Assembly: GCF_021134715.1 (NCBI RefSeq)
Contig: NC_060019.1
Span: forward strand, 7,192,001 to 7,256,000
Source: Daphnia pulex
Lineage: Eukaryota; Arthropoda; Branchiopoda; Diplostraca; Daphniidae
Direction: 5' to 3'
DNA length: 64,000 nucleotides
Made by a program: the position numbers and the translations under genes. Below the pieces are notes generated by a model. The model saw only the letters and a program-made list of their open reading frames with translations. It did not search any database and had not been told where the DNA came from. Shown piece by piece: positions 1 to 9,356 of the stretch. The first letter of the stretch is position 1; each line of letters opens with the position of its first letter.

Positions 1-384
1 AACAACCGACAACAACAAAAAAAGAAAAGAAATTGGAATAATTTATATCCGTCGGAAAATACATTTTGATTAGAGTTCTGCCATCTTAAATATTTTTTTC
101 TTATTCATTGATGACGTAAAAGTGATTCCTCTACATCAAACAGCTGGTGTCAAAAGTTGGTCATACCAGAGTCAATTAAGTTATTTCTGAGACAGTAATA
201 AAATTAGAACCAGCAGCAGACAACCGGCCGCACCGGTTGTCGCCACGCAGTTCGTTTATTTACCGCGGGATTAATGCAGTACCTTTTAATATAATACAGC
301 ATATAAATAATTAAAGTGATTTGCAGTTATATAATATAGGGTACTATTCTATAAATAATAACGCGATTTGATTGTGATTACAAG
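1..384. other. 3' flank of a PAN-G gene and spacer
   Basis: This stretch matches the downstream flank of the PAN-G genes (for example 21740-22107). It holds A-rich 3' UTR-like sequence and a short GC-rich inverted repeat (CAACCGG/CCGGTTG, about 221-241). I see no gene in it. Confidence 0.6.
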
Positions 385-621
385 ATGAAGGTCTCATCGT
401 CTGTTTTTGTCGATTTTTCTCCTCATTTCGGCCGTTACGTGGATTATACTTTGTCCAGCACTTGGATGGAAGGTGACGACGGTTTAAGTCGCTGGAACAT
501 GAATTGCCGCCGTTATGTTGGCGATTTTTTTGAAAGCAGGATCGATATACTTTACTCCTCCTTTCTTTCTTTCTTTGTTGTTTGTTTTACGTTCCGGGGG
601 AAAGGTACGTTTATTGTGTGA
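385..621 (+). pseudogene. PAN-A remnant, 5' part only (copy 1)
   Basis: Bases 385-545 align with the start of PAN-C genes: ATGAAGGTCTC, the diverged signal region, then GDDGLSRW, a retained NC, and RRYVGDF. After about 545 the sequence becomes the T-rich block-E segment (CTTTCTTTGTTGTTTG, compare 8001-8030), so the open frame to 621 is a fusion. The CxxxC core and the rest of the PAN fold are absent. A working product is unlikely. From about 546 to 1090 the DNA is E-like spacer without a gene. Confidence 0.65.
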
Positions 622-1093
622 CCATTCTACGGTTTACGTGTTGCAAGTTTTGGGGCGTATTTTTCCATTTATTTAAAAAATCGAAAATGTTAGGAAGGGA
701 CAACCAAAAATCATCGCGGAGAAAAAGAATGGCGAGTCATCCGTAAACAATACTTCAACCTGCCATAAAAACCCAACAAATACGGGTTCACTAGCAAATT
801 CAAATTTACATACAGATCTCGTAGTAAAAATTCACGGATCCAAAAGCAAAGGGCTACACACTCGACAATGATGGGGACAACCAATGACTAGTGAATAATG
901 AAAAATGTACGTCATACCTGTTGCTGATTGCTGGTGATTCATCAATTCCTGGTGCACACTGTCGCACACTGTGCGCTTGGCAAATTTTTTTAGTGAATTA
1001 AAGAGAAAAACATGGTAATACAAATCATTTAGATAAATGGAAATCGAGAATTCCATTAATCAACAAAATTGCCAAATCAATAACATGTCTTAA

Positions 1094-1345
1094 CTCATCA
1101 TGTTTATAAAGGTAAATCTTCCTCGAAATCTCTTTTTGGGAATCGCATAGGAAAAGATGAGGATCATGATGACTTTTCCTTCGACTGAACTCTGCTATTT
1201 TTCTCTCAACAACTTCGCCAGTCCAAAATGATCCTTTTGGGTTGCGTTCTCTCTTTCTTCGTTCATTTTTTCGTATAGCGCGTTCATGTTCAAAAAGTCA
1301 GCGGTGACTGACGACTTCATTTGGCCGCAGATGATTTCATCCAAT
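1094..1345 (-). pseudogene. Receptor-type tyrosine kinase C-terminal tail (copy 1)
   Basis: The antisense reading gives QLDEIICGQ, then SSVTADFLNMNALYEK, then a charged stretch NEERENATQKDHFGLAKLL. It continues the kinase fragment at 2331-2485, from which it is separated by a solo LTR; the undivided join survives at 47918-48183. It looks like the last exon of a tyrosine kinase gene. The YLNM tyrosine of the other copies is F here. No upstream kinase exons exist in the window. Confidence 0.6.
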
Positions 1346-2326
1346 TGTAAAGGTCGACACAACGGAATCATTGTGTCACCGATACGAAGAACTTAAATAC
1401 TATGAGGCGACTTTACTCACAATGTCAAAGTGAAGTGTCTAAGACCAACGGGAATAATTAAGGCTAAACAATGTATTGATAACGGACAGATCATACAATA
1501 AGGTGAACTAATAATATTAAATAGTGAGACGATAAATAAGTCAGACAATACTACTTGTATGGAGAAAATGTGGTAGCGGGCTGAGCGGTTAGGCTTGTCG
1601 AAAAACGGCAAGTTTCGAGGTAAAGTTGGAAATGGCACTTAGCTTAAATAACAGGTACTGAGCACAAGGGAAAATATAACTAATACAATACCAAAAGGAG
1701 AGTGCGACTGGAACACAATGGTAGTGTGAATGCCGTGGGAGAATGCAGTACAGAATAACATTTACATACAGTTTTTATACTAATTCTGGCTGCACGGTTA
1801 GCATAGGCCTAGAGAGGAAGTATAGGGAGCAGACATGTTTAGGCCTAGAGAGGATAGTATAGGGAAACGTGACCAGACACGTTAAGACATGGTCAGAGCG
1901 GCGACGGACGAAAAGGGAGTTTGGTATTGAAAAGCGTTGAAGGAAAAAGGAAAAGGGGATAGTAAAAAGGGAAAGAGATGGGGCGAGTTGGCGGCAGAGA
2001 TGGGGCGAGTTGGCGGTAGATGGGGCAAGTTGGTGGCAGATTCAAATGGTAGCAGCCTCCTCTGGTATGAGATGGAGTATAGCGGAAGCGACATCTAGTA
2101 GTCGACGTTAGAGATTGTCTTGTAGAAAGGGAAAGTAACAAGGGAAAGGGATGGGGCAAGTTGGCGGCAGAGAAAGGGTAAGTTGGCGGAAGATTCAAAT
2201 GGTAGCAGCCTCCTCTGGTATGAGATGGAGTATAGCGGAAGCGACATCTAGTAGTCGACGTTAGAGATTGTCTTGTAGAAAGGGAAAGTAACAGAAAAAC
2301 GGGAGTCGACCCAGCGTTCTGTTACA
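1346..2326 (-). mobile_element. Solo LTR of an LTR retrotransposon (copy 1)
   Basis: The element has TGTAAAGG at one end and GTTACA at the other (TGT...ACA) and is flanked by 4-bp direct repeats CAAT at 1342-1345 and 2327-2330. It is 981 bp with no internal coding region, so it is a solo LTR. An antisense TATAAAAA near 1770 suggests its promoter. It contains a tandem duplication of about 180 bp (around 1985-2145 and 2160-2280). A 4-bp target duplication fits Ty3/gypsy best, though this is not proved. Identical insertions in units 1-3 show that it predates the tandem amplification. Confidence 0.75.
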
Positions 2327-2330
2327 CAAT

Positions 2331-2485
2331 TGACTGAAAGTGGGTCTCTCCTTTGGATACGTTTTCCAGCAATTGCTCATCATTTCCCCGAAGATATTGG
2401 GGGCAAGGGCTGGTTTGTCCATCCGATGTCCGTTAAGAATTTCCTTTATGAGAATGTGACCGACGTCCAACCCTAATCTATACAA
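2331..2485 (-). pseudogene. Tyrosine kinase domain end, subdomains X-XI (copy 1)
   Basis: The antisense frame reads GLDVGHILIKEILNGHRMDK, then PNIFGEMMSNCWKTYPKERP and TFSQL. The CW...P..RPTF pattern is the subdomain XI signature of tyrosine kinases, with the invariant Arg present. The upstream catalytic domain is absent, so this is a fragment. The sense strand just beyond 2485 is unrelated spacer. Confidence 0.7.
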
Positions 2486-2990
2486 TGACGTTACTAAACT
2501 TAATATGTCCAGGATTTTAGGCTATTATATGAAAGGATTGTAGGTATATATATCTCGACCGTCTTGTCCGATTTTCCCGTTGATTTCGTCCGCTCGTGCA
2601 CCGCGCGGAAGGACGACGACAAACTGGTGCGGTTGGCTGCTGAGGTTCGGATTGTTATCATCTCAGAAATAACTTAATTGACTCTGATAAGAGAAATTTC
2701 TTAGATACACTTTTGACACCAGCTGCGTTTTGATATCAGCACGTCACCAATTAATAAGAAAAGAACATTTAATATTGCTGAACTATGGATCAAATGTATT
2801 GGCCAGCAATAAATAGTTTTGATGCTGTCAAACATGACAACTAGATGAAAACTATAAAATCCCAATTCCTTTTTTTGTTATTGTTGAGGGAATCAATAGC
2901 ATAATACATTTTTGTGTCCATATTTTCCGAACATGATTTTTGGCGTTTTCAAAGCCGCGGTTCTATATTTCCTTTGTATAGTTCAACTGC
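2486..2990. other. 3' flank of PAN-B, inverted copy of the PAN-C 3' flank
   Basis: Read antisense, about 2530-2960 matches the forward sequence after PAN-C (5650-5885) and then the start of block E (7029-7180, including GACGGACGAG/GTGCACGAGCG). The transposon that splits the C version (5886-7028) is absent here, so this stretch preserves the empty site. No gene is seen. Confidence 0.65.
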
Positions 2991-3184
2991 TTATCCGACT
3001 AAATTGAGACGACTGGGAATGTAACCACAAGTCCACCCTGCTTCATGCTTGGAAAACAATCCTCTGAAATCGCTAAACATGAAACAGTATCCATTTCCAT
3101 GAGCGAAATGAGTGCATTGAAAATTGGCGTAGCAAATTCCTCCAGATTTCTCACCGGTACTGGGCATGTAACCGATGTTTTCGC
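2991..3184 (-). pseudogene. PAN/apple fragment, PAN-B (copy 1)
   Basis: An antisense exon begins after a polypyrimidine-AG acceptor at 3185-3186 and reads ENIGYMPSTGEKSGG, then ICYANFQC, GYCFMF and GWTCGYIPSRLNLVG, then stop. It aligns with the second half of PAN-C (CxxxxxC, GxC, TCGYI). The first Cys of the CxxxC motif is Ser. The signal-peptide exon is missing: the 5' UTR exon (above 3249, donor GTAAGT at 3243-3248) joins directly to mid-domain. The upstream frame to 3221 is intron. I judge it a truncated paralogue. Confidence 0.6.
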
Positions 3185-3242
3185 CTGAATAATAACAATT
3201 ATAACATTTATTTACAGTCATTTTAACTTGTTATTATATAGG

Positions 3243-3480
3243 ACTTACATTTAATGTTGTAGATTTAAAGACAGAAGATGATTGGCAAGTAGTTTGAAAG
3301 TGCTGAGATGTTTCTTGGATGAACATTCGGATGGAAATGATTCCAATTTTATACGGCGCAAGGAGACTGATGGACGAGTTTCTTTTCTTTTCCGCGCACG
3401 TGATTTTCACCTTTCGGCTCTAATTGGGTGATAATTTATGCGTCTTGGCACGAAGACGAATGGGGTAGTATAGTCGCGTC
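3243..3480 (-). promoter_or_regulatory. PAN-B promoter and 5' UTR exon
   Basis: This is the antisense counterpart of the PAN-C promoter. GTATAAAA lies at 3347-3354, followed by TGGAATCATTTCCA and the shared leader. Upstream come CACGTGCGCGGAAA and ACGCATAAATTATCA. The intact core promoter upstream of a gutted gene suggests recent loss. Confidence 0.55.
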
Positions 3481-4103
3481 TATAGAGTTTTTCCAGGTCA
3501 TTCCGCAGGGTTTTCACTGCGTGCTGGATGGTGCCGTTGTCGTTGCTGAGGTAATAAAAGGGAAGGTGTTTGGGATCTGACCTGGGACCACAACATTTCG
3601 TTGCCTACTATACATTGACAGCACGAGCACATATCACTGAATCAATCAAGAAAAACGTAGGCTATTGCACGTGATATCTATATGGCCTTCTGAATTTAAT
3701 TAATCGCTCGTTATCGTGTTGAATTTGGATTACATATTCAACTGGCGTTTGCTGCGCCAGTCAACCCAAAATTCATTTTGGAATTTTAATTTTTGAAAAC
3801 AGGAAAGTTATAGTGCTTAACACTTTCAAAATTTGCAATGTGTTGAGCTATGTTGTTGTTCCTATTTGGGTTCTCCAAACGATATTTAAAGTGTCCACAA
3901 CAATCTAGATCTGTAAAAATGATTACAAAGTCAGAGCTGCTGTGCATTTGTATGATGTGTATTATCAGAGTTGGAAGGTTGAATATATCCACAATTATAC
4001 AAATATTGCTCGGGTTAATTGAAACCAGAAGATTTTGATAGGACAGACTTGGATTCGGTCCAGTTCGGTTGCATGAAAAACAAGTGATGAACTACTATTT
4101 CGG
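3481..4103. other. Intergenic, 3' flank of a Cys-rich gene
   Basis: Bases 3610-4000 match the flank downstream of every Cys-rich gene (ATATCACTGA, CTATTGCAC, CGCTCGTTATCGTG). Bases 3481-3600 are the distal PAN upstream region. Open frames here have no matching features. No gene is seen. Confidence 0.5.
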
Positions 4104-4411
4104 TTAGGGTGATTCTGCACCACACCTGTCGGGTGCACCGCAGTGAAGAGCAAAGAAAGGTCTGCAGCCACATCCTCCACCATCGCAACGCCAACGACAA
4201 CAGTTGCCTTGGGATAAATCGCCATTTTCACAGCAGTTACATCCCTCGACGAGTCCACCGAACTCGTTGACAATTGCCAGCAGCACCAAAGACACCATCA
4301 AAATCATCAGAAGCTAAAAAGGTGCATATGCAGCAATATAAAACAAATAAACAAACATTGCAATAGAATAACTTTGGATTTGAGATAAATTATTATTACC
4401 GATTTGGCCAT
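4104..4411 (-). CDS. Secreted Cys-rich peptide, 10-Cys type (B copy 1)
   Basis: This is a two-exon gene. Exon 1 (4400-4411) encodes only MAKS and ends at a GTAATA donor. The 86-nt intron ends TTTTTAG at 4314. Exon 2 (4104-4313) starts LLMILMVSLVLLAIV. The predicted 73 aa precursor has a hydrophobic signal peptide (residues 5-28) and a mature domain with Cys at 29, 31, 32, 42, 43, 47, 52, 54, 62 and 68, including CCRWRC and CGAPDRC. I do not recognise a named family; the cysteine density suggests a disulfide-knotted antimicrobial, inhibitor or signalling peptide. A TATA box lies at 4485-4493. It is divergent from PAN-C (5237). The start is chosen because splicing supplies the N-terminus of the signal peptide. 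Confidence 0.75.
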
Positions 4412-4484
4412 TTTTTGCTGTAAGGAAGGCTAAACGAGTTCAGCTGTTCAAAAAGTTGTGATAATATTGGCTGATTTTCGAGCC

Positions 4485-4493
4485 CTTTTTATA
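4485..4493 (-). promoter_or_regulatory. TATA box of Cys-rich gene B1
   Basis: TATAAAAAG on the minus strand lies about 75 bases upstream of the exon 1 ATG. The transcript would start about 30 bases downstream, near the TCAGCC at about 4460. The same box is kept in every complete Cys-rich copy. Confidence 0.65.
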
Positions 4494-4939
4494 CTAGATC
4501 CAAAACCACCTCCCCACTGGCTCTACAGCAGCATGGCTCCCCCTCTTCCTAGTTAGTCAGTAACAAAAGTGCCGTAAACTGTGCCAAGCAGCGCTGCAAA
4601 CGGGCGCGCAAAAACTTGGGCTTCAGCAGTGCCTTTCGCTGGGTTCTTCCTGTTGCCGAAGCCTGGATTTCCCCGCAAAAACTAGTAATCCTGCTGATAT
4701 GCCTTGAGGCAAAGAAAGGTCTTTGATTTTATAATATAGATGTGTTTCTCCTTAAGAGATTCATGGCAAAAACTGGTTGAAACTGGTAATGAATAAAAGC
4801 TAGTTGGCTGTAACCATGGACACAAATACAATCTGGTCATGCCAATTTTGTGAAAAACCCGGCCCCACTGCGGAGAAAACCCTGCTGGAATAACCTGGAA
4901 ATGGACGCGATACAATCTCCTTATTCTCTTCTCTTATAT

Positions 4940-5235
4940 CTTGAATATTGACGCATAAAATATATCAGCCCATAGCTCCAGAACGTGAAATTCACGTGCG
5001 CGGAAACGAAAAGAAATATCGTTGTCACTTCAATCTACTTTGCATGCACCGTGTAAAAATGGAATCATTTCCATCCGAATGTTCAACCAATAAGAAACAT
5101 CTCAACACTTTTAATTATTTGTGAATCTTGTCTGCAACATAAAAGGTAAGTAATCAGACAATAAAAGCTCTAACGATGCAATAAAAGTTTCGTTTATTTA
5201 TATTTAACGATTTAATTGATTGTGATTATTAACAG
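4940..5235 (+). promoter_or_regulatory. PAN-C promoter, 5' UTR exon and first intron
   Basis: In order: ACGCATAAAATATATCAGC; a 15-bp near-perfect palindrome ACGTGAAATTCACGT (4983-4997) overlapping an E-box CACGTG; CGCGGAAACGAAAAGAAA; a weak TATA (GTGTAAAAA, about 5052); ATGGAATCATTTCCAT, itself an inverted repeat; a leader ending CATAAAAG; intron GTAAGT...TTAACAG (5146-5235). All these parts recur upstream of every PAN gene in the window, including the inverted PAN-B copies. Confidence 0.6.
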
Positions 5236-5236
5236 G

Positions 5237-5473
5237 ATGAAGGTCTTGTCTCTTGTTTTGTCGATTTTCCTCCTCATTTCGGCCATGGCGATGACGACCG
5301 TGTCCGCTCGTCACTGGAAGGTGGGCGACAACGGAATAAGTCGCAGGGACAACAATTGCCGTTATGTTGGCGATTACATCGGACTCCACAAACCCAGTAT
5401 CAGCGAGCAATGTGGAGGATTCTGCCTCAACAACTCTGAATGCACTCACTTCACTTATGGAGAAGATGGCTGA
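5237..5473 (+). CDS. Secreted PAN/apple-like protein PAN-C (copy 1), in-frame TGA
   Basis: ATG at 5237 follows an intron acceptor by one base. Residues 1-24 form a signal peptide (MKVLSLVLSIFLLISAMAM). The mature part has Cys at 41, 59, 63 and 69; CGGFC with C-x5-C is the PAN/apple signature. The frame stops at TGA 5471-5473, but the same frame stays open to TGA 5567-5569 and supplies the missing domain end: CFMYNAPNGK and WTCGYIHHRINW, adding the fifth and sixth Cys. PAN-G and PAN-B have Lys and Tyr at the TGA position. Either the protein is truncated at 78 aa, the stop is read through (110 codons), or the gene was broken before amplification. PAN domains bind protein or carbohydrate ligands. 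It diverges from the Cys-rich gene at 4104. Confidence 0.65.
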   Translation: MKVLSLVLSIFLLISAMAMTTVSARHWKVGDNGISRRDNNCRYVGDYIGLHKPSISEQCGGFCLNNSECTHFTYGEDG

Positions 5474-5569
5474 TGTTTCATGTATAACGCTCCCAACGGA
5501 AAGGATACTGGCCATGACTGGGCACCAAAATGGACTTGTGGTTACATTCACCATCGTATCAATTGGTGA

Positions 5570-5885
5570 CGATAAGCAGCTCAACTATACAACGCATGTG
5601 TGGAACCGCTGTTTTGAAAACGACGAAAATCATGCTCGGACAAAACTGGACACGACGATGTATTCTGTAATTGATTCCCTCAACAACAAATTAAAAAGGA
5701 ATTGGAATAATATAGTTGACATGTTTGACATCATCAAAACTATTCATTGCTGGCCAATACATTTGGATTAGAGTTCAGAAATCTTAAATATTCTTTTCTT
5801 ATTCATTGGTGACGTAAGCGTGCTGACTCCCCTATATATGGTGCCAAAAATGAACCTAAGAAATTTCTCTTATCAGAGTCAATTC
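5570..5885. other. PAN-C 3' flank
   Basis: A-rich 3' UTR-like sequence follows the domain (AACAACAAATTAAAAAGGAA, then TTAAATATTCTTTTC). It matches the flanks of PAN-G and, inverted, PAN-B. It ends at the target site of the CACTG element. No separate gene is seen. Confidence 0.55.
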
Positions 5886-7028
5886 CACTGTTAAAAAAGT
5901 TTCCCGATTTCTGGTAGCCATAGCCCCCAGAAACTGTTTTTACAGGATATGTGGTTATAGCCCCCTAAAATCGGGTAGCTTTTTCACAACACTTTTTTGG
6001 GGGTTAAAATATAACATCGATTTGTAGATCGACTTTTATAAATAAAAGTTGGCCAGACTAGGATTCAAACCTTAGTCCTCTCGCGTCGTAGCTCGAGTCT
6101 CTAACCACTATACCAATCGTATCTAATATTCGCAAGTAATTCATTATAGACATTTCGGAACTTATTTTGTACTTAACATTTTTGTATACGTTTTCAAAAA
6201 ATTTTTTATACGTTTTCCATGAAATCAGTTATTGGAAAATTTTAATAGATATTATAAGGGAAAGCGAGGGAAAGATTTTTACGACAATTGATTTGTATTG
6301 CGAATTTGTTTCAGAATATGACTATATGATTTCTGGGGGGGAAATCATAGCCATAAGAAACCTATATATATATCATTTAAAAAAAAAGATTTCGTTTGCT
6401 GACTGATGGATGTATATAGGACTCTCACTCGAATAAACTCGACTCTAAAATCGCAGTTTGAATTTAATTTTGAAATCTGCTATAATTCGAGTTGAACGAA
6501 ATATTTGGAAAGTCATCCAAAAGCATTCGAATTGAATTCAATCTTATTAATTAAACGCCAGTCCAGGCAGCCCTATATACAGGTGGATGATTCTAGTTTT
6601 GTAAGTTAGACGGTTCAGTTTTTTTTTGTAAGGTTACAAGTTTTGTGGGGGGGGGGTAAGTGAGCAACTAGTAAGAGAAGATGGTTACAACCTTTTAAGT
6701 GATGATAAAACTATAAAACCGCAAATTTAGATATTCATAGACTCCACTTGTTGGCAGGTTACCCATTTTTTGGTACGTCAGACCCCCGAAAAAATGTAGC
6801 CGTTTTTCGCGGTTTTTTTAAGTGATAGGGATTTGGTGGGATATTAAGTTTCTGCCAAAGTTTTACTGTTTTAAGAGTGCAAGTGATGGAAAGAGGTGGA
6901 TAATTTATACTTTTGGGGGGTTAAACCCGGTTAAACCGACAGAAAGGAAATGGATACCAATTTTAGGGGTTAGTTACCTCTTTTTTGCAAGGCGAACCCC
7001 CAGAAATCGGGAACCATTTTTAACAGTG
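5886..7028. mobile_element. Non-autonomous CACTG (CACTA/EnSpm-like) element, copy 1
   Basis: The ends are CACTGTTAAAAA and TTTTTAACAGTG, with inverted repeats of about 28 bp (GTTCCCGATTTCTGG shared). Flanking TC dinucleotides at 5884-5885 and 7029-7030 form a 2-bp duplication, and homologous unoccupied flanks at about 173-190 and 2685-2700 support the ends. Subterminal repeats of GCCCCC/TCGGG occur at both ends. A tRNA-like cassette lies at 6051-6118 and a poly-G run of 10 near 6647. No transposase frame is present; short ORFs inside look fortuitous. The same insertion is in all four C-E junctions, so it predates the amplification. Confidence 0.75.
6051..6118 (-). other. tRNA-like cassette with Pol III A and B boxes
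   Basis: The antisense strand has A-box TGGTATAGTGG (6105-6115) and B-box GGTTTGAATCC (6061-6071), 33 bases apart, with a GACTA/TAGTC stem around the B-box. There is no clean acceptor stem, so it is a tRNA-derived or SINE-head-like sequence rather than a working tRNA gene. Counterparts sit near 16831, 27864 and 33576 in the other copies. Confidence 0.6.
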
Positions 7029-8345
7029 TCAGTTATTTCTCAGATATAATAACAATCCGAACCAGCAGCATCAGCAAACAACGCCGCGCCGATTGTCGCC
7101 GTCCTTCCGGTGCACGAGCGCGCACGAGCGGACGAAATCAACAGGAAAATCGGACAAGACGGACGAGTTGAACACCTGCATCCGGTTAATATGTGGAGGA
7201 CTTTGCATCAAAACCCGGAATTTTAGTATTCTTGAATATATTCAACCGTATATTCAACAAATAAACTGCAATCATTAATCAAAATCCTCAGAGTGGATGC
7301 TTAATTATCGTGAAATTATTGCTAGGGTTTTGGGTTGACAACAAATTTTGTAGTATAGCTACCAATAAACATTCTGTCAAATGCACAAACAATGGGATGA
7401 ATGCGGTTAACGATTTCCGTGTGTTGATAATTTGATATATTTTAAAGACGACTGTGGTTATTTCAAATTGCTATATCGTTAAATAGGAAGGGACATCGAT
7501 GGTATTAGCAAACAGATATCATTCAAAAAATAATTTTCCCTGATTTAACCATGATAACCAGCAACTTAATTTTTAAATGTAAAGATTACACTTATTTGAA
7601 TAGATACTTTAAATACGCGCTCTAAATTGAACCTTCCCCAAACGAGAAACACATTAAACAACGTAATACAAGTTAATAATAAATGAAGAAGTACTTATCC
7701 GTGATTCACACTGCGAAGGCGAATGAAGACTTGCAGACAATTTGGCGAACTCCTTTAATGGGAATGTTGTGCTAAATCACAGACGTTGCACAATGAATTT
7801 TGATTAATTCACATTCCATTCTTGAAACAGTTCCGTCATAATACGTACGTTACATTCAATTTCACACGGTCACAGCTGTAATCACTGAAATCGAAAGAAA
7901 CGACTTCTGGAACACGCCCGTCTTGAGTAGAAACTTGAAAGTGACTAAGTGAAAATTTTTAATGGACGGACTAAAATTCTTTGTCGTAACTATCTTACCT
8001 TTCTTTGTTTCTTTTTTTTACGTTCAGGGAAATTACGCCTATTGTGTGACTATACTACGGTTTTACGTGTTGCAAGTTTTGGGTGTATTTTTCCATTTCT
8101 TTATTTTAAAAAAATCGAAAACTTTAGGAAGGGAGAACCAAAAATCATTATGGAAAAAAATCATGGCGGGTAATCCGTAAAACATACTACAACCTGCGAT
8201 ACAAATTACAAACCCGAAAAATTGAGTAGCAAATTCAAATTTAGCTATTCTCATAGTAAAAAATTCACGTATCTAAAAAGCAGCTGGCATGTCTTGACTC
8301 ATCGGGTTCATAAAGGTAAATCTTCCTCGCGAGTTGCGTTCCCTC
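7029..8345. repeat. Block E1, spacer with a lectin gene tail
   Basis: Bases 7029-7290 repeat the PAN 3' flank; 7320-7494 is unclassified AT-rich DNA. At 7495 the sequence becomes the end of a lectin gene: CATCGATGGTATTAG encodes HRWY-stop, as at 60539-60553, followed by the lectin downstream region to about 8270. The end (8270-8345) is a piece of the kinase-gene 3' region. The junction near 7494/7495 marks where a lectin array is missing relative to 53831/60540. No complete gene is seen. Confidence 0.6.
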
Positions 8346-9072
8346 TTTTATACATAAATTGTATCAATGCACGAGCACATATCACTGATCCAATAAAAAA
8401 AACGTAGGCTATTGCACCTGATATCTATATGACCTTCTGAATTTAATTAATCGCTCGTTATCGTGTTGAATTTTGATTACATATTCAACTGGCGTTTGCT
8501 GCGCCAATCAACCCAAATTCATTTTGGAATTTTAATTTTTGAAGACAGGAAAGTTATAACTAGCGCTTTACAACTTAACAACACTTGAAAAAAATTGCCA
8601 TGTGTTGAGCTATATGTTTTTTTGTACACGGCAAATGCTCTTTGCTATGATAAATAGGTAGGGTTATTCTTTTTTGGGGAGGCATCATCGCCGATATTGC
8701 GGACTTTTTCGGAATTTGCACATAATGTTTGGGTACTCCAAACGATTTTAAAGTGTCCACAAAAATTTAGAGATCTATGTAAAAAAAGATTACAAAGTCA
8801 GAGCTGCTGAGCATTTGTATGATGTGTATTATCAGAGTTGGAAGGTTGAATATATATTCAAGCGGATTATTTGAATACATCCACAATTATACAAATATTG
8901 CTCGGGTTAATTGAAACCAGAAGATTTAGATAGGAAAGACTTGGATTTTCTTATTTTTTTCCCCGTTATTCAAATTCTGTAATTGTTTCGGATAATCTTG
9001 GTCGGATAACAAATTCGGTCCAGTTCGGTTGCATGTAAAACAAGTGATGAACTACTATTTCGGTTAGGGTTA
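8346..9072. other. 3' flank of Cys-rich gene F1
   Basis: AT-rich sequence homologous to 3610-4100, with a longer middle (GGGAGGCATCATCGCCGAT). It is the downstream flank of the antisense Cys-rich gene. I see no gene in it. Confidence 0.5.
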
Positions 9073-9356
9073 TTATGCACCACAGCTGTCTGGTGCACCG
9101 CAGTTAAGAGAAAAGAAAGGTCTGCAACCACAGCCTCCGCCATCGCAACGCCAACGACAACAGTTGCCTTGGGATGAATCGCACTGTCCATTCACGAGCC
9201 CACCGAACTCGCTGACAATTGCCAGCAGCACCAAAGACACCATCAAAATCATCAGAAGCTAAAAAGGTGCATATGCAGCAATATAAAACAAATAAACAAA
9301 CATTGCGATAGAATAACTTTGGATTTGAGATAAATTGTTATTACCGATTTGGCCAT
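9073..9356 (-). CDS. Secreted Cys-rich peptide, 8-Cys type (F copy 1)
   Basis: Exon 1 (9345-9356) encodes MAKS; exon 2 (9073-9258) encodes LLMILMVSLVLLAIV and the rest; the intron is 86 nt. The 65 aa precursor has a signal peptide probably cut after VNG (residue 28). The ~37 aa mature peptide has Cys at 30, 37, 38, 42, 47, 49, 57 and 63 (QCDSSQGNCCRWRCDGGGCG). Compared with the B type it lacks the CNCC insertion and the ESP end. The TATA box is at 9430-9438. It is divergent from the PAN-G gene at 10411. Only 59 codons follow the internal Met, so the peptide is easily missed by ORF scans. Confidence 0.75.

Noticed and set aside
1893-2198. Pro-rich antisense frames in the LTR (MNLPPTYPF)
   Set aside because: They come from the tandem repeat inside the solo LTR, not from a gene.
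5204-5584. 126 aa antisense frame over PAN-C (also in the other copies)
   Set aside because: It lies opposite the signal peptide and PAN exon and has no domain or own promoter; the forward gene explains it.
5364-5771. Forward 135 aa frame overlapping PAN-C
   Set aside because: Shifted frame without Cys pattern or start context; it only stays open by chance across copies.
8970-9191. Antisense 73 aa frame (MDSAIHPKATVV) over the Cys-rich gene
   Set aside because: Wrong frame: the spliced 65 aa Cys-rich frame has the signal peptide, and this one starts mid-exon.
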